A DNA stretch of 64,000 nucleotides from Aquimarina sp040786285 (lineage in GTDB: Bacteria > Bacteroidota > Bacteroidia > Flavobacteriales > Flavobacteriaceae), in assembly GCF_040786285.1 (NCBI RefSeq), contig NZ_JBFMKQ010000004.1, forward strand, positions 520,936 through 584,935, in the 5' to 3' direction. This document shows, piece after piece, positions 37,001 through 45,104 of the stretch. Positions within the stretch are counted from its first letter, which is position 1. Each line of letters starts with the position of its first letter. The position numbers and the translations under genes were made by a program. The notes under the pieces are model-generated. The model saw nothing but the letters and a program-made list of their open reading frames with translations, ran no database searches and was not told the origin of the DNA.

Positions 37001-37502
37001 CTGCTACATCCTTTATACCAAATCGACCAGAGTGATTGGTAACGATATCCAGAACAATTTTCATATCACGGGCATGAATCTCATTGATAAGATCTTGAAA
37101 AGTAGCCCCTGGTGATTCTAATCTTGGATCGACTCTGGTGAAATCCCAGGCATGATACCCATGATAATCCAAAGGACTTCTATTGTGCACAATTGGAGTG
37201 ATCCAGATTGCTGTAAAGCCTAGGTCTTTTATGTAATCTAATTTTTGAATCAGCCCTTTAAAATCACCTCTCCATGTAACATCGTTAGGGTCGGTAATGG
37301 TGGGGTTTATAGTTGGATCGGGGTTGAAAGAAGACCATTCTGTGGGGGCATTGTTAGAAGAATCCCCATCAAAGAAACGGGTAGTCATTAAGAAGTAAAT
37401 AGTTTCTTCTCTAAAATCTGTTTGACTATTTGCTGATAGTGGAAAAAGAGATAGAATACCTGTACTTATAATCCCTAATACGGTAAGTAATAATTTTTTC
37501 AT
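34056..37502 (-). CDS. Secreted multimodular GH13 alpha-amylase with starch-binding modules and T9SS type A signal
   Basis: A 1148-residue extracellular enzyme. Residues 1-26 are a signal peptide. The GH13 barrel (about 29-520) has all four regions: DIVTNH at 152-157, GVDAFRWDTVKH with nucleophile D296, FGEV with acid/base E325, and LDNHD ending at D406. Then come a chitobiase-like beta domain (about 610-690), a CBM26-like starch-binding module (about 690-775), a second chitobiase-like domain (about 780-865), two more CBM26-like modules (about 870-955 and 957-1045), and a type A secretion tail (about 1065-1148, SIYPNPISENSTIVWH to the final QVKKLVKN). It cleaves alpha-1,4-glucans outside the cell. 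No SusCD genes are nearby. Confidence 0.95.
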   Translation of the reverse strand: MKKLLLTVLGIISTGILSLFPLSANSQTDFREETIYFLMTTRFFDGDSSNNAPTEWSSFNPDPTINPTITDPNDVTWRGDFKGLIQKLDYIKDLGFTAIWITPIVHNRSPLDYHGYHAWDFTRVDPRLESPGATFQDLINEIHARDMKIVLDIVTNHSGRFGIKDVAEIKYNTDPTASWYAPDNPNWEYDGLTPNPDDNLIWSRANLAKMPAPYNQNLEAYNFPGKENYVDTSDPDWYHHSGNGFAQGFDDVENLQNRALAGDTPDLNTGSQVVRDYLVNAYTTFINMGVDAFRWDTVKHMSREDILYFYDAFKAVNPDLFIFGEVAQKRHELHPVDETNPHYYTWRGAVNNSAPVDLAVIDFFGEATFHGTFEEGQSFPTVKAASRYDHLYSDPSTLVTWLDNHDFGPNNDWNRRYGGSDENLAACMNFMFTWRGIPTVYYGTEMRFKAGEFNDIHDASGIQKSINETGRAYYGDVIDQASSHKIYQHIKKLNAIRKAVPALQKGAWNWKDAPGNAVAYRRTHQNSEVAVGLTKDGGASFSISGMTNGIYRDAVTGREIVVTNGNLNFNVTSGSAGIYVLNGPGLLGGCGGGFFENCVNGPTNPIAIINPNNNQSENPIQIFMEGAGGAGSPYEVYYTTNGSTPNTASARYTSSFTITESTTIKAIAYDKDGAASQISTKNYTIGPIEGLRVYYKKPSNWSQVNVHYWNESPDVLPPSNWPGPQMTKIDNTEWYEYIFEGVDSTNLLFSDNGANKTPDLSRNRDGWYENGIWYDTQPGNTTNTPPTLTMSPEGGSFSEGETISITLNASDNNPSGVTIRYTLNGEQPTTSSSLYTSPIALTQNTTVKAIAYDSEGLSSNIVSNTFTFSTSTNSMTIYYKGSLPNPNLYFWNTSPGTTTTSWPGVSMTDAGNGWFTYTLNDVNCTNLIFSNNGTNQTQDLNRCGDGWYYNGTWYDSNPEQSQELTVYFKSDSYTSPEIYFWNVTPSNITTTWPGESMTADTDGWHRYTFTNTSCANIIFSNNGSSKTPDLNRCKNGWYYNGVWYDDKPVAARSSNTVEVGIVDPGMSIYPNPISENSTIVWHTQKDKSKVQIDIVNLYGATNTIYEDIVDKGKHTFSVNKGNILNTSGIYFCRISIDGNTQVKKLVKN

Positions 37503-37537
37503 TTGTGTAAGCCTGTGTTAATGTGAATTTAGATGAC

Positions 37538-37588
37538 TATAGATAAATTGTGATTGTGTGAAAAAAACGAATCTATACTTATAGATAA
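37538..37588 (-). promoter_or_regulatory. Candidate operator: TATAGATAA direct repeat upstream of the amylase gene
   Basis: TATAGATAA occurs at 37538-37546 and 37580-37588, 42 bp apart (four helical turns). The second copy is part of a perfect inverted repeat ATCTATA-CT-TATAGAT (37571-37586). They lie 36 and 78 bases upstream of the amylase ATG. No matching -7 box was found, and AT-rich DNA makes chance matches more likely. Confidence 0.35.
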
Positions 37589-37775
37589 TTTATCTTTTTA
37601 ATAATTTTTTTGCTGATATTGCAATTTAAGTAAATTCTTACAAGGACTTTTAGTAGAAGATTTCCGAAAACGTTTGAGTGTTAATAAATCATTAACATAA
37701 AATTGATTTTTACTAGTAAATAAAGATTCGTGTGGTATAGTAAACTCAGTTATGCTATATAGTAAGCTATATCTG

Positions 37776-38402
37776 TCACTTAGTGAAGATGATGAGGTCA
37801 TTAGCGACTTCTATAGTTTTAAACTTAAATTTTTGTTGCACCCAATGTAATGTATCGTAAGAATAAAAAAACACATGTGTAGCATCATTTTTATACCACC
37901 AAGAATCAAAGTTAATGGATTCATCATGCAGATTGGTCTTGCAAAATAAAATACCGCCCTTATGTAATAGAGAATGAAGTAGTTTAAATTCTTTTGTAGG
38001 ATTATTGAAATGTTCTATCACTTCGCAACAGGCTATATAATCGTATTTTGTTTGAAGTGCATTATTATCTGGATCAAAAAATGGATCATAAGTGGATATA
38101 TTATATCCCTTTTTTTGTAATTGATATGCGATAACAGAATCCTTACCAGAACCAAAATCAAGACCCTTGTGATTTGATTTGTATTTTTCGTTTATCGCAT
38201 TTACTATTGGAGATACAAATTTTTGATAGCCTAAATCATGTACATCATTTTCATGAAGTCGGTACCGTTCTTTTTCAGCTTCAGTAGAAAGGAAATAGAT
38301 TGAATCTAATAAAATCCCTTTGCATTGTGGGCATTTATAATATTTTCTATTGTGAGCTTCAGAATATAATATAGTTTCTGAGCCACAAAGCGAACATTGC
38401 AT
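37776..38402 (-). CDS. Class I SAM-dependent methyltransferase with N-terminal zinc ribbon
   Basis: A 208-residue protein. The N-terminus MQCSLCGSETILYS and CPQCKG near residue 23 form a four-cysteine zinc ribbon. A Rossmann-type methyltransferase domain follows, with GLDFGSGKDSVIAYQLQKKG near residue 80 (SAM-binding motif I, GxGxG variant) and YDYIACCEVIEHFNNP near 115 (motif IV-like). The substrate is unknown; small zinc-ribbon methyltransferases of this type often act on sugar or lipid metabolites. It lies 5 bases downstream of the DUF349 gene and is probably co-transcribed with it. Confidence 0.88.
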   Translation of the reverse strand: MQCSLCGSETILYSEAHNRKYYKCPQCKGILLDSIYFLSTEAEKERYRLHENDVHDLGYQKFVSPIVNAINEKYKSNHKGLDFGSGKDSVIAYQLQKKGYNISTYDPFFDPDNNALQTKYDYIACCEVIEHFNNPTKEFKLLHSLLHKGGILFCKTNLHDESINFDSWWYKNDATHVFFYSYDTLHWVQQKFKFKTIEVANDLIIFTK

Positions 38403-38407
38403 AAGGA

Positions 38408-40741
38408 TTACAGTTGTTTGATCTTTAGCAGTTTAGCTTTCCAAACTTCAAGATTTTCTTTGTGCTTTTCAATGTTTTTTTGTACTTCTTGCACTAAAGG
38501 ATTATCGTCTTTGGCGTTTTTAAAGAATTGAAGATTATTTTCTAACTGGCGAATTTCTCCCTTAACATCGTCAATCTTTTTACGAATAAAACTCCGTTCA
38601 TTTTGTAGAGCTCTATTATCACTCTGATTGGATAAAGTACTTAGTTTATTATCGTATTTGATAAGTTCGGTTTCTTTACGACTTAAATTAAGTTGTTTAA
38701 AAAGGTCATCTAAAACTCTGTTGTATTCAGATTCAATGTTTTTCTTTTTGTAAGGTACTCTACCTAAGGTTTTCCAGATTGCAATATTCTCTTTTATAGT
38801 ATTAAGATCTGCCTCGGTATCACCAGAAAGCTTTAATTCGTTCAGAGCTTCTATATGAGCTTGTTTTTTCTCAAGAGATACAATTTCTTCCTTATTTGCT
38901 TCATTTCTTTCAGCATGTAAACGGTCAAAATATGAATTACAAGCTTCTTTAAACCTTTTCCAGATTCGATCACTATCCTTACGTGGCACATGACCAATTT
39001 TCTTCCAATCTGCCTGAATCTTTTTCATTAAAGGAGTAGTGGCAGCTAGGTCATCACTATCCTTATTGTCCTCGGCAATTTTGATCAGTTCCATCTTTTT
39101 ATTTAGATTCTCAAACTGTTCTTTTTTAAGACCTTTGTAGAACGCGTTCTTATTTCGATTGAAATCTCGAACTGCCGTTTTAAATAGACTCCAGGTTTCC
39201 TCATTTACATTAGAGGGAACTTTTCCTGCTTTGAAGAAGCTTTCTCTTAGTGCTTCAATTTCTTTTATTTTATGTTGCCAACCACTATGGTTTTTGGGAT
39301 GATCTGAGCTTACATCTATTATTTTGGCAATAATTTCCTTTTTAACTTCAAAGTTTTTATCATAGACCTTATCTAACTCTTTAAAATACTTTTGTCGATT
39401 TTCATGTATCTGTTTAGTAAGGGCGCTAAATTTCTCCCAAATGGGTTCTCTGTACTCTTTTTCAACAGGTCCTAGGTCTTCTTTCCACATTTTGTGAAGC
39501 AATTGTAACTCCCTAAAGGCTCTGTTTACATCGGTTTCTTGTGCAAGTTCTGTAGCACGCTCAATGATCTTAAGTTTTTGCTCCAGATTGTGCTTAAAAT
39601 CAAGGTCTCTAAACTCTCTGTTTAGGTGTAAGAAATCATAAAAATTCTCGGTATGATGATGATATGTATTCCAAACCGTATTATATTTATCTCTAGGGAT
39701 TGGACCTGCATTTCGCCACCTTTCCTGAATACTTTTAAAATGATTATACGTTGTGTTGATATTCTCATCTACATTGAGTAGACCTTTTAACTCTTCAATT
39801 AATTCTAATCTTTTGTTGAGATTTTCTTGAAGATCTTTTTTTAGGTTTTGATAGTATGAATTGCGGTTTTCTTTGTAATCAAAATAAACCGAATTAAACT
39901 CTTTTTTTATTGGTGTCGAATAGTAGAAATCAATGATATCTCCTCCATCTGCTAAAAACTCTTCTTTCTTTTGTTCTACTTCTTCGTTGAATTTTTCATT
40001 AAACTCACTCTTAATTTCTTCAACATGCTCCTTAATCGTCTGTATTTTTTCAGTTTTAATAAGGTGTCGAAGCTCTTTAATGAGCTCTTCTTTGCTCATG
40101 GCATGATAATCCTTCTTTTCAATATCATGGCGCTCTATTGTACTTTCATCCTCACTATGCTCAGCAACAGCGTCGTTCATTTGATTTTGAACATGATCTT
40201 CTTGTTCTGAAGCAACTTCTTCGTTAGAAACACTAGTCTTTTGTATGGTTTTTTCTACTTCAGGTTCTGAAAGATCTTTTTGAGAGTCACCAGCTTCATC
40301 TTCAGTATGCTCAGCAACAGCGTCGTTCATTTGATTTTGAACAGGATCTTCTTCTGAAGTAACTTCGTTTTCAACTTCTTCGTTAGAAACACTAGTCTTT
40401 TGTATGGTTTTTTCTACTTCAGGTTCTGAAAGATCTTTTTGAGAATCACCAGCTTCACCTTCTGTATGCTCAGCAACAGTCTCATTCATTTGATTTTGAA
40501 CAGGATCTTCTTCTGAAGTAACTTCGTTTTCAATTTCTTCATTAGAAACACTAGTATTTTGTTCTACTTCAGATGCTGAAATATCTGTTTTAGAGTCACT
40601 AACTTCAGTATCTTGGGGTTTTGATTCTGGTTCGTTAGATTCTTGATCATTTATAATAGAATTTTCAGACTTGGTTTCTAAAGTTTCTATTTTATTCTCG
40701 TTGTTTCCATCTGCCTTAGGCAGGTTATCACGTGTTGACAT
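38408..40741 (-). CDS. DUF349 domain-containing coiled-coil protein
   Basis: A 777-residue cytoplasmic protein with no signal peptide. Residues 1-200 are acidic, low-complexity and contain a near-perfect tandem repeat (see the repeat entry). Residues about 210-770 are highly helical and hold several DUF349 repeats of about 70 residues, each with a W-x-x-x-G/P pattern (RWRNAGPIPRDKYNTVW, MWKEDLGPVEKEYREPIW, DWKKIGHVPRKDSDRIWKRF, IWKTLGRVPYKKKNIESEY). The DUF349 family is common in Bacteroidota and Actinobacteria with no agreed function. A structured leader lies just upstream of its start. Confidence 0.88.
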   Translation of the reverse strand: MSTRDNLPKADGNNENKIETLETKSENSIINDQESNEPESKPQDTEVSDSKTDISASEVEQNTSVSNEEIENEVTSEEDPVQNQMNETVAEHTEGEAGDSQKDLSEPEVEKTIQKTSVSNEEVENEVTSEEDPVQNQMNDAVAEHTEDEAGDSQKDLSEPEVEKTIQKTSVSNEEVASEQEDHVQNQMNDAVAEHSEDESTIERHDIEKKDYHAMSKEELIKELRHLIKTEKIQTIKEHVEEIKSEFNEKFNEEVEQKKEEFLADGGDIIDFYYSTPIKKEFNSVYFDYKENRNSYYQNLKKDLQENLNKRLELIEELKGLLNVDENINTTYNHFKSIQERWRNAGPIPRDKYNTVWNTYHHHTENFYDFLHLNREFRDLDFKHNLEQKLKIIERATELAQETDVNRAFRELQLLHKMWKEDLGPVEKEYREPIWEKFSALTKQIHENRQKYFKELDKVYDKNFEVKKEIIAKIIDVSSDHPKNHSGWQHKIKEIEALRESFFKAGKVPSNVNEETWSLFKTAVRDFNRNKNAFYKGLKKEQFENLNKKMELIKIAEDNKDSDDLAATTPLMKKIQADWKKIGHVPRKDSDRIWKRFKEACNSYFDRLHAERNEANKEEIVSLEKKQAHIEALNELKLSGDTEADLNTIKENIAIWKTLGRVPYKKKNIESEYNRVLDDLFKQLNLSRKETELIKYDNKLSTLSNQSDNRALQNERSFIRKKIDDVKGEIRQLENNLQFFKNAKDDNPLVQEVQKNIEKHKENLEVWKAKLLKIKQL
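40145..40549 (-). repeat. Tandem 159-bp (53-residue) in-frame repeat within the DUF349 gene
   Basis: Residues 65-117 and 118-170 are nearly identical 53-residue copies starting VSNEE(I/V)ENEVTSEEDPVQ and ending EKTIQKTS; residues 171-199 are a partial third copy. The copies are almost identical at the DNA level (for example the ATTTGATTTTGAACA segment recurs 159 bp apart), which points to a recent duplication. The unit is a multiple of three, so copy-number change would keep the frame. Confidence 0.92.
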
Positions 40742-40768
40742 TGTGTGAACGTTTTTGTTTGTCTGAGC

Positions 40769-40803
40769 TATACCACTTGTTAATTTCTGAATTAACAGGT
40801 ATA
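40769..40803 (-). other. Hairpin in the leader of the DUF349 gene
   Basis: TATACC (40769-40774) pairs with GGTATA (40798-40803), and TGTTAAT (40778-40784) pairs with ATTAACA (40791-40797), with a 3-base bulge ACT. It lies 28-62 bases upstream of the ATG and has no T-run on the minus strand, so it is more likely a leader structure or protein-binding site than a terminator. Confidence 0.45.
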
Positions 40804-40913
40804 ATCAATGACTAAGATACTAACATATTAGAAAACCTCAAAGTTATTAAGGCCTTTTAGGAACTTCTTAAATCCAATGCAGGTAGAAGTTTTAGTGAAA
40901 AAGGAAGTAAAGA

Positions 40914-41645
40914 TTAGCTATTCCAGATTTCCCAGGCTTTTTCTGCTTGTAAAATTAACATTTGTAGTCCATTAGAAACTTTAGCTCCTTTTTTTAACCC
41001 TTTTTTCATAAAAGTAGTTTGATCCGGGTTGTAAATTAAATCATATAGGACATGGTTTTCGGTAATATATTCATAAGGTATATTAGGGTAGTTTTCTACT
41101 TTTGGATGTGTACCTATGGGAGTACAATTGATTATTAATTTATATTCTCCTATGATATCTTCGTCAAGATCATTATAACTAAGTTCATTAAAATCAGGAT
41201 TTCTGGATACAAATGTATAGCGTATATCCAATTGATTTAATGCATAAGCAATAGCTTTTGATGCACCTCCTGTGCCTAAGATTAGTGCTTTTTTTATGGT
41301 TTCGTTTAGTAATGGTTTTAATGATTCGGTAAATCCATAATGATCACTGTTGTACCCTGTTAATTGTTGGTTTTTATTGAATTTAATGACATTTACAGCT
41401 CCTATCTCTTTAGCAACAGGATCAAGGTTGTCGAGATAAGAAATAACATCTTCTTTATATGGAATAGTTACATTAAGACCTTTGATATTAGTGTTTTCTG
41501 TGACTTGTTTTAACTCTTCAATTTGCTTAAGATCAAAGTTATTATATTGACAGTCTATGTTTTCTTTTTCAAACTTTTCTGAAAAATAGTTTCTAGAAAA
41601 TGAGTAGCCGATGTCTCGGCCAAGTAAACCGTATATTTTTGTCAT
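40914..41645 (-). CDS. aroE: Shikimate dehydrogenase
   Basis: A 243-residue enzyme, a little shorter than the usual 270. The shikimate-binding S-x-S is kept in GYSFSRNYF near residue 14, the catalytic lysine lies in LNVTIPYKEDV near 64, and the NADP-binding GTGGASKAIAYAL near 123 is followed by NCTPIGTHP. It reduces 3-dehydroshikimate in aromatic amino-acid synthesis. It overlaps the upstream DUF368 gene by 4 bases (ATGA-type coupling), although no functional link is known. Confidence 0.93.
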   Translation of the reverse strand: MTKIYGLLGRDIGYSFSRNYFSEKFEKENIDCQYNNFDLKQIEELKQVTENTNIKGLNVTIPYKEDVISYLDNLDPVAKEIGAVNVIKFNKNQQLTGYNSDHYGFTESLKPLLNETIKKALILGTGGASKAIAYALNQLDIRYTFVSRNPDFNELSYNDLDEDIIGEYKLIINCTPIGTHPKVENYPNIPYEYITENHVLYDLIYNPDQTTFMKKGLKKGAKVSNGLQMLILQAEKAWEIWNS

Positions 41646-42667
41646 TTCGAATTTTTTAGTGTCCTTTTACCATACCATTCTAACCATAAAACGATGATAA
41701 TTCCTACGATAATAAAAAAGATCCCGATATAAGTTTCAATAGCCAAGAAATCTGGAAAATAACGATCGTAATTGTCTAATATAGGATTCCCTTGTGCATC
41801 AATTTGCTTGTTTCCAAGAGTATCAAGTCTGTATATTTTATTTTTCCATGGCCAGACGACTCCTAATGAACCCGTAATAAACCCAATTATTGAAGCAAAG
41901 GTTGCTGTTTTATAATGTTTTAAGACATACCCTAAAAAATGTGATAGTGTGACCAGACCTGTTAATGATCCTATGCTAAACACCACAAGCACTTTTAATA
42001 GCCTAATTCTTTTAACATTCTCCAAAAAAGATAGATCCCAACGTATCAAATCGGCTATAGTATCATATAAGGCATTTACCGAATCTACAAGAAGAAGCAC
42101 ATAATTTCCTAATAAAATTAAAATAAAAGAGCCGGATAACCCTGGTAGTGTCATGCCAGATACGCCAATGATTCCACAAATAAATACAAACCAAAGGTTG
42201 TCGTTTTCTTTGGCCGGATCTAATAAGCTTATACTAACGCCTGCTATAGTGCCAATGGTGATTAAAAAAATATTTCGCTTACTCCAATCATCGAAATCTT
42301 TAACAATATAGTAAATGGATCCAACGATCATCCCAAAAAAAGATGCCCAAACATATAATTCGTAATGAATAATGAGATAATCCAAAATTTTAGAAACACT
42401 GAAATAGCTTATTAGCATTCCCAGGATGAGGAGCCCAAGAAATTTACCATTAATGTATCTCCAGAAACTGTTAAACCTAAAATTGATAAAAAGTTTAAAC
42501 GCTTTTAGGTTTATTTTTTGAAGTGAGTAAATAAACTCTTCATAAAAACCTGCCACAAAAGCAACCACACCACCAGAAACTCCAGGAACTTTGTTAGCAG
42601 CCCCCATGGCAAGACCTTTAATAACAAGGAACATCTTATCTGTAAAAGTTCGGGTACTTTGTTGCAT
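41642..42667 (-). CDS. DUF368 membrane protein (PopT-like undecaprenyl-phosphate translocase), copy 2
   Basis: A 341-residue protein with about eight membrane helices. The DUF368 signature GLAMGAANKVPGVSGGVVAFVAGFYEEFI lies at residues 14-42, and the second glycine-rich re-entrant segment GMTLPGLSGSFILILLGNY lies near 171. DUF368 proteins (PopT) were reported with DedA proteins as recyclers of undecaprenyl phosphate across the inner membrane. This copy has an insert near residues 285-305 (DTLGNKQIDAQGNPI). It lies 3 bases downstream of its paralogue and is coupled to aroE. Confidence 0.92.
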   Translation of the reverse strand: MQQSTRTFTDKMFLVIKGLAMGAANKVPGVSGGVVAFVAGFYEEFIYSLQKINLKAFKLFINFRFNSFWRYINGKFLGLLILGMLISYFSVSKILDYLIIHYELYVWASFFGMIVGSIYYIVKDFDDWSKRNIFLITIGTIAGVSISLLDPAKENDNLWFVFICGIIGVSGMTLPGLSGSFILILLGNYVLLLVDSVNALYDTIADLIRWDLSFLENVKRIRLLKVLVVFSIGSLTGLVTLSHFLGYVLKHYKTATFASIIGFITGSLGVVWPWKNKIYRLDTLGNKQIDAQGNPILDNYDRYFPDFLAIETYIGIFFIIVGIIIVLWLEWYGKRTLKNSK

Positions 42668-42670
42668 ACG

Positions 42671-43636
42671 TTAGTTTGCTTTTTTCATAGCAAGGCGCTC
42701 TAAGATAAGAATTAATAGAAAACCTGAAGCCGCAAGTAATAAAACCCATATAAGATTTGGATCTCCTTCGAATTGCGTTGGAGAGATACTTTTTTCTATG
42801 AATGGGACTTGTAGCCCTTCAGAATTTGTTCTCCAGGAGAGTGTTTTTTTCCATGGCCATATTTTATTAAGTGATCCAATCATAAAACCAGTTAATATAG
42901 CCAGAGTCATGTTTTTATGATTTTTGAACATCCAATTTAGGATTTTAGAGAACAATTTTAGGCCGGTAATTGCTCCTATACCTATAAACATCAACTTTAT
43001 CATTGCTTGCCCTAAAAGATCAAAATCCATTGAAAATAGCCCTTCTCGAAGCTGGTTAAGAATATCGATAAATGTTTGGTAGGCTCCTAAAATGAGCAGT
43101 ATAAAGGCTCCTGATACCCCCGGTAATATCATGGCAATAATGGCGATAAAGCCACAGAAAATAAGATATAAATTACTATCGGGAGATGCTACAGGTTCTG
43201 CAATAGTAATGAAATATGAAATAATTGCGGCCACAAGGATACCAATATATATTTTAGGTTTCCATTGAGTAATTTGTTTTCCGATGTAAATAATACTTGC
43301 CACCACTAATCCGAAGAAAAAAGCCCATAATAGTAATGGTTCATTATGAAGAAGCCATTTTATAACTTTAGAAAGCGATAGAATGCTTATGGTTATTCCT
43401 AAAAAGAGGACTGATAAAAAAGAAAGATTATAGACTCTCCAGGAGGTTAAAAAACCTTCTTTTTTCCAAACAGAAAAAAAAGCAAGATCTAGTTTGTTAA
43501 TGGTTTCTATTAATTCTTCATAAATCCCAGAAATAAAAGCTATTGTACCCCCTGAAACCCCAGGAACCACATCGGCAGCTCCCATTGCAAGACCTTTTAC
43601 AGAAATTACTAGGTAGTCCTTAAGACTTCTTCGCAT
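42671..43636 (-). CDS. DUF368 membrane protein (PopT-like undecaprenyl-phosphate translocase), copy 1
   Basis: A 321-residue protein, also with about eight membrane helices and both glycine-rich signatures: KGLAMGAADVVPGVSGGTIAFISGIYEELI at residues 13-42 and AMILPGVSGAFILLILGAYQTF near 172. It is the first gene of a three-gene unit with the second DUF368 gene and aroE, preceded by a TPR gene 79 bases upstream. The closer fit to the family signature suggests this copy keeps the ancestral role; that is inference. Confidence 0.92.
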   Translation of the reverse strand: MRRSLKDYLVISVKGLAMGAADVVPGVSGGTIAFISGIYEELIETINKLDLAFFSVWKKEGFLTSWRVYNLSFLSVLFLGITISILSLSKVIKWLLHNEPLLLWAFFFGLVVASIIYIGKQITQWKPKIYIGILVAAIISYFITIAEPVASPDSNLYLIFCGFIAIIAMILPGVSGAFILLILGAYQTFIDILNQLREGLFSMDFDLLGQAMIKLMFIGIGAITGLKLFSKILNWMFKNHKNMTLAILTGFMIGSLNKIWPWKKTLSWRTNSEGLQVPFIEKSISPTQFEGDPNLIWVLLLAASGFLLILILERLAMKKAN

Positions 43637-43715
43637 TCGTGATGTTTTTTAACGATTTGTATTCTAAACAAATGTATGCAAAACTTAATAGAAAAAAAGC
43701 AGTCTTTTTTTGAAA

Positions 43716-45104
43716 TTATTTATACTCTGAGATAATATTTCGAACCAAAGTAAGATTGAAAACTTTTTCAAAAAGTTCTTCCAATACGATATGATACTCA
43801 TAATCTTGCTCTAAGGCTTTTCTGATATGGTATTCTCCCTTTTCAAAATCTTGTTTTTCGTAGTATATCCCGGCTAATCTGTATTGGATTTCTGGATTTT
43901 CTGGATAAAATTCGATAGCTTGATACAAACTCTGTACGGCAGCGTCAGATTCACCTAGAAATCTTAAAATATCAGAACGATTTAGCCAGGTTTCTAATTC
44001 ATAGTTACCTAATTCTAGTGCTTTACGATAGCCTCTTTCTGCTTCTTCAAAAAAAGCTAATCGATTATTTATTTTAGCATATCGTTTCCAGTATAATACA
44101 TTTTCCCCATCAATATTGATGGCTTTGTTTGTATAATATAGTGCTTTCTGGTAGTTGCGTTTACGCAAATAGAAATCAGTTATTGCGATCCATCCTTTAT
44201 CCAGTAATGGATCTTCATGTACTGTTTTAGAATAATGCTGAATGGCCAGGTCATCATTGCCTAACTTTTCAAAGCATTTTCCTATCCTTAATAGCGCAAA
44301 TGAAGTAGGATCATCCAACTCTAAAGTAATGCGATAATTTTCTATAGCTTCATTATATCGTTTCAGTTTTTCTAATACTTTGCCTTTCTCTAGATATGCA
44401 CCAATGAAATATTCATCGCTAATGATAGCAAAATCAAAAGCAGCTAATGCTTTTTTATATTCTTTTAGGTCGAAATATTGTTTACCCACCTGATGCCATG
44501 CAACTTCGCAATATGGATTTTTATCAAGAAACATGTTTAGGTATTCAATAGCTTCTTCATGTTGCTCTAAGAAATCAAAACAATATATGATATTGTATAA
44601 AGCAGAGTAGTCTTGGTCATCTGCTTCAAGACATCTCATGAAATTGATTTTCGCATTTTCAAAATCATCCATGAAAAGATATTCCATTCCTATGAGAGAA
44701 TACACATCTGCAACATCATTGGTGTAACTAAGGGCCATCATGAGTAACTCGATAGCCTTAATATGGTCATTTTGTTTGGATAAGATATTAGCCTTTTGAA
44801 TATAAATCTCTTCATTTTCTGGCTCTAAGGCGTGTAATTGTGCCAAAAGTGTATCTGCCTTTTCTAAACGATCTTCAAAAACTAAAACTTCCACTTGTAA
44901 AAGCTTTAGGTTTACAGAAGATGGATGTTGAGAAAGGCCTAAAGAGATGGCTTTTTTTGCTTTGGCAATTTTTCCGTTTTCCAGGTAGTGATGAATAATA
45001 GATTCAAACTCATCAGAATCAAAAAATTTAACGTCATTAGATCTCAGCATAGACTCGTAACGAGTAATCGAGAAATTATTTTCTTCTTCGCGGTTAAACT
45101 TCAT
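43716..45104 (-). CDS. Tetratricopeptide repeat protein
   Basis: A 462-residue soluble protein with no signal peptide, built from about ten TPR units (for example AIELLMMALSYTNDVADVYSLIGMEYLFMDDFENAKINFMRCLEADDQDYSALYNI shows two). TPRs are helical protein-binding scaffolds, so the partner sets the job and it is not known here. Homologues beside DUF368 genes are common in flavobacteria. It starts at ATG and has a 330-base gap upstream. Confidence 0.9.
   Translation of the reverse strand: MKFNREEENNFSITRYESMLRSNDVKFFDSDEFESIIHHYLENGKIAKAKKAISLGLSQHPSSVNLKLLQVEVLVFEDRLEKADTLLAQLHALEPENEEIYIQKANILSKQNDHIKAIELLMMALSYTNDVADVYSLIGMEYLFMDDFENAKINFMRCLEADDQDYSALYNIIYCFDFLEQHEEAIEYLNMFLDKNPYCEVAWHQVGKQYFDLKEYKKALAAFDFAIISDEYFIGAYLEKGKVLEKLKRYNEAIENYRITLELDDPTSFALLRIGKCFEKLGNDDLAIQHYSKTVHEDPLLDKGWIAITDFYLRKRNYQKALYYTNKAINIDGENVLYWKRYAKINNRLAFFEEAERGYRKALELGNYELETWLNRSDILRFLGESDAAVQSLYQAIEFYPENPEIQYRLAGIYYEKQDFEKGEYHIRKALEQDYEYHIVLEELFEKVFNLTLVRNIISEYK

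Noticed and set aside
37598..37801. Minus-strand ORF of 67 residues next to the methyltransferase gene
   Set aside because: It overlaps the 3' end of the methyltransferase gene, has no family likeness and its composition matches AT-rich spacer DNA.
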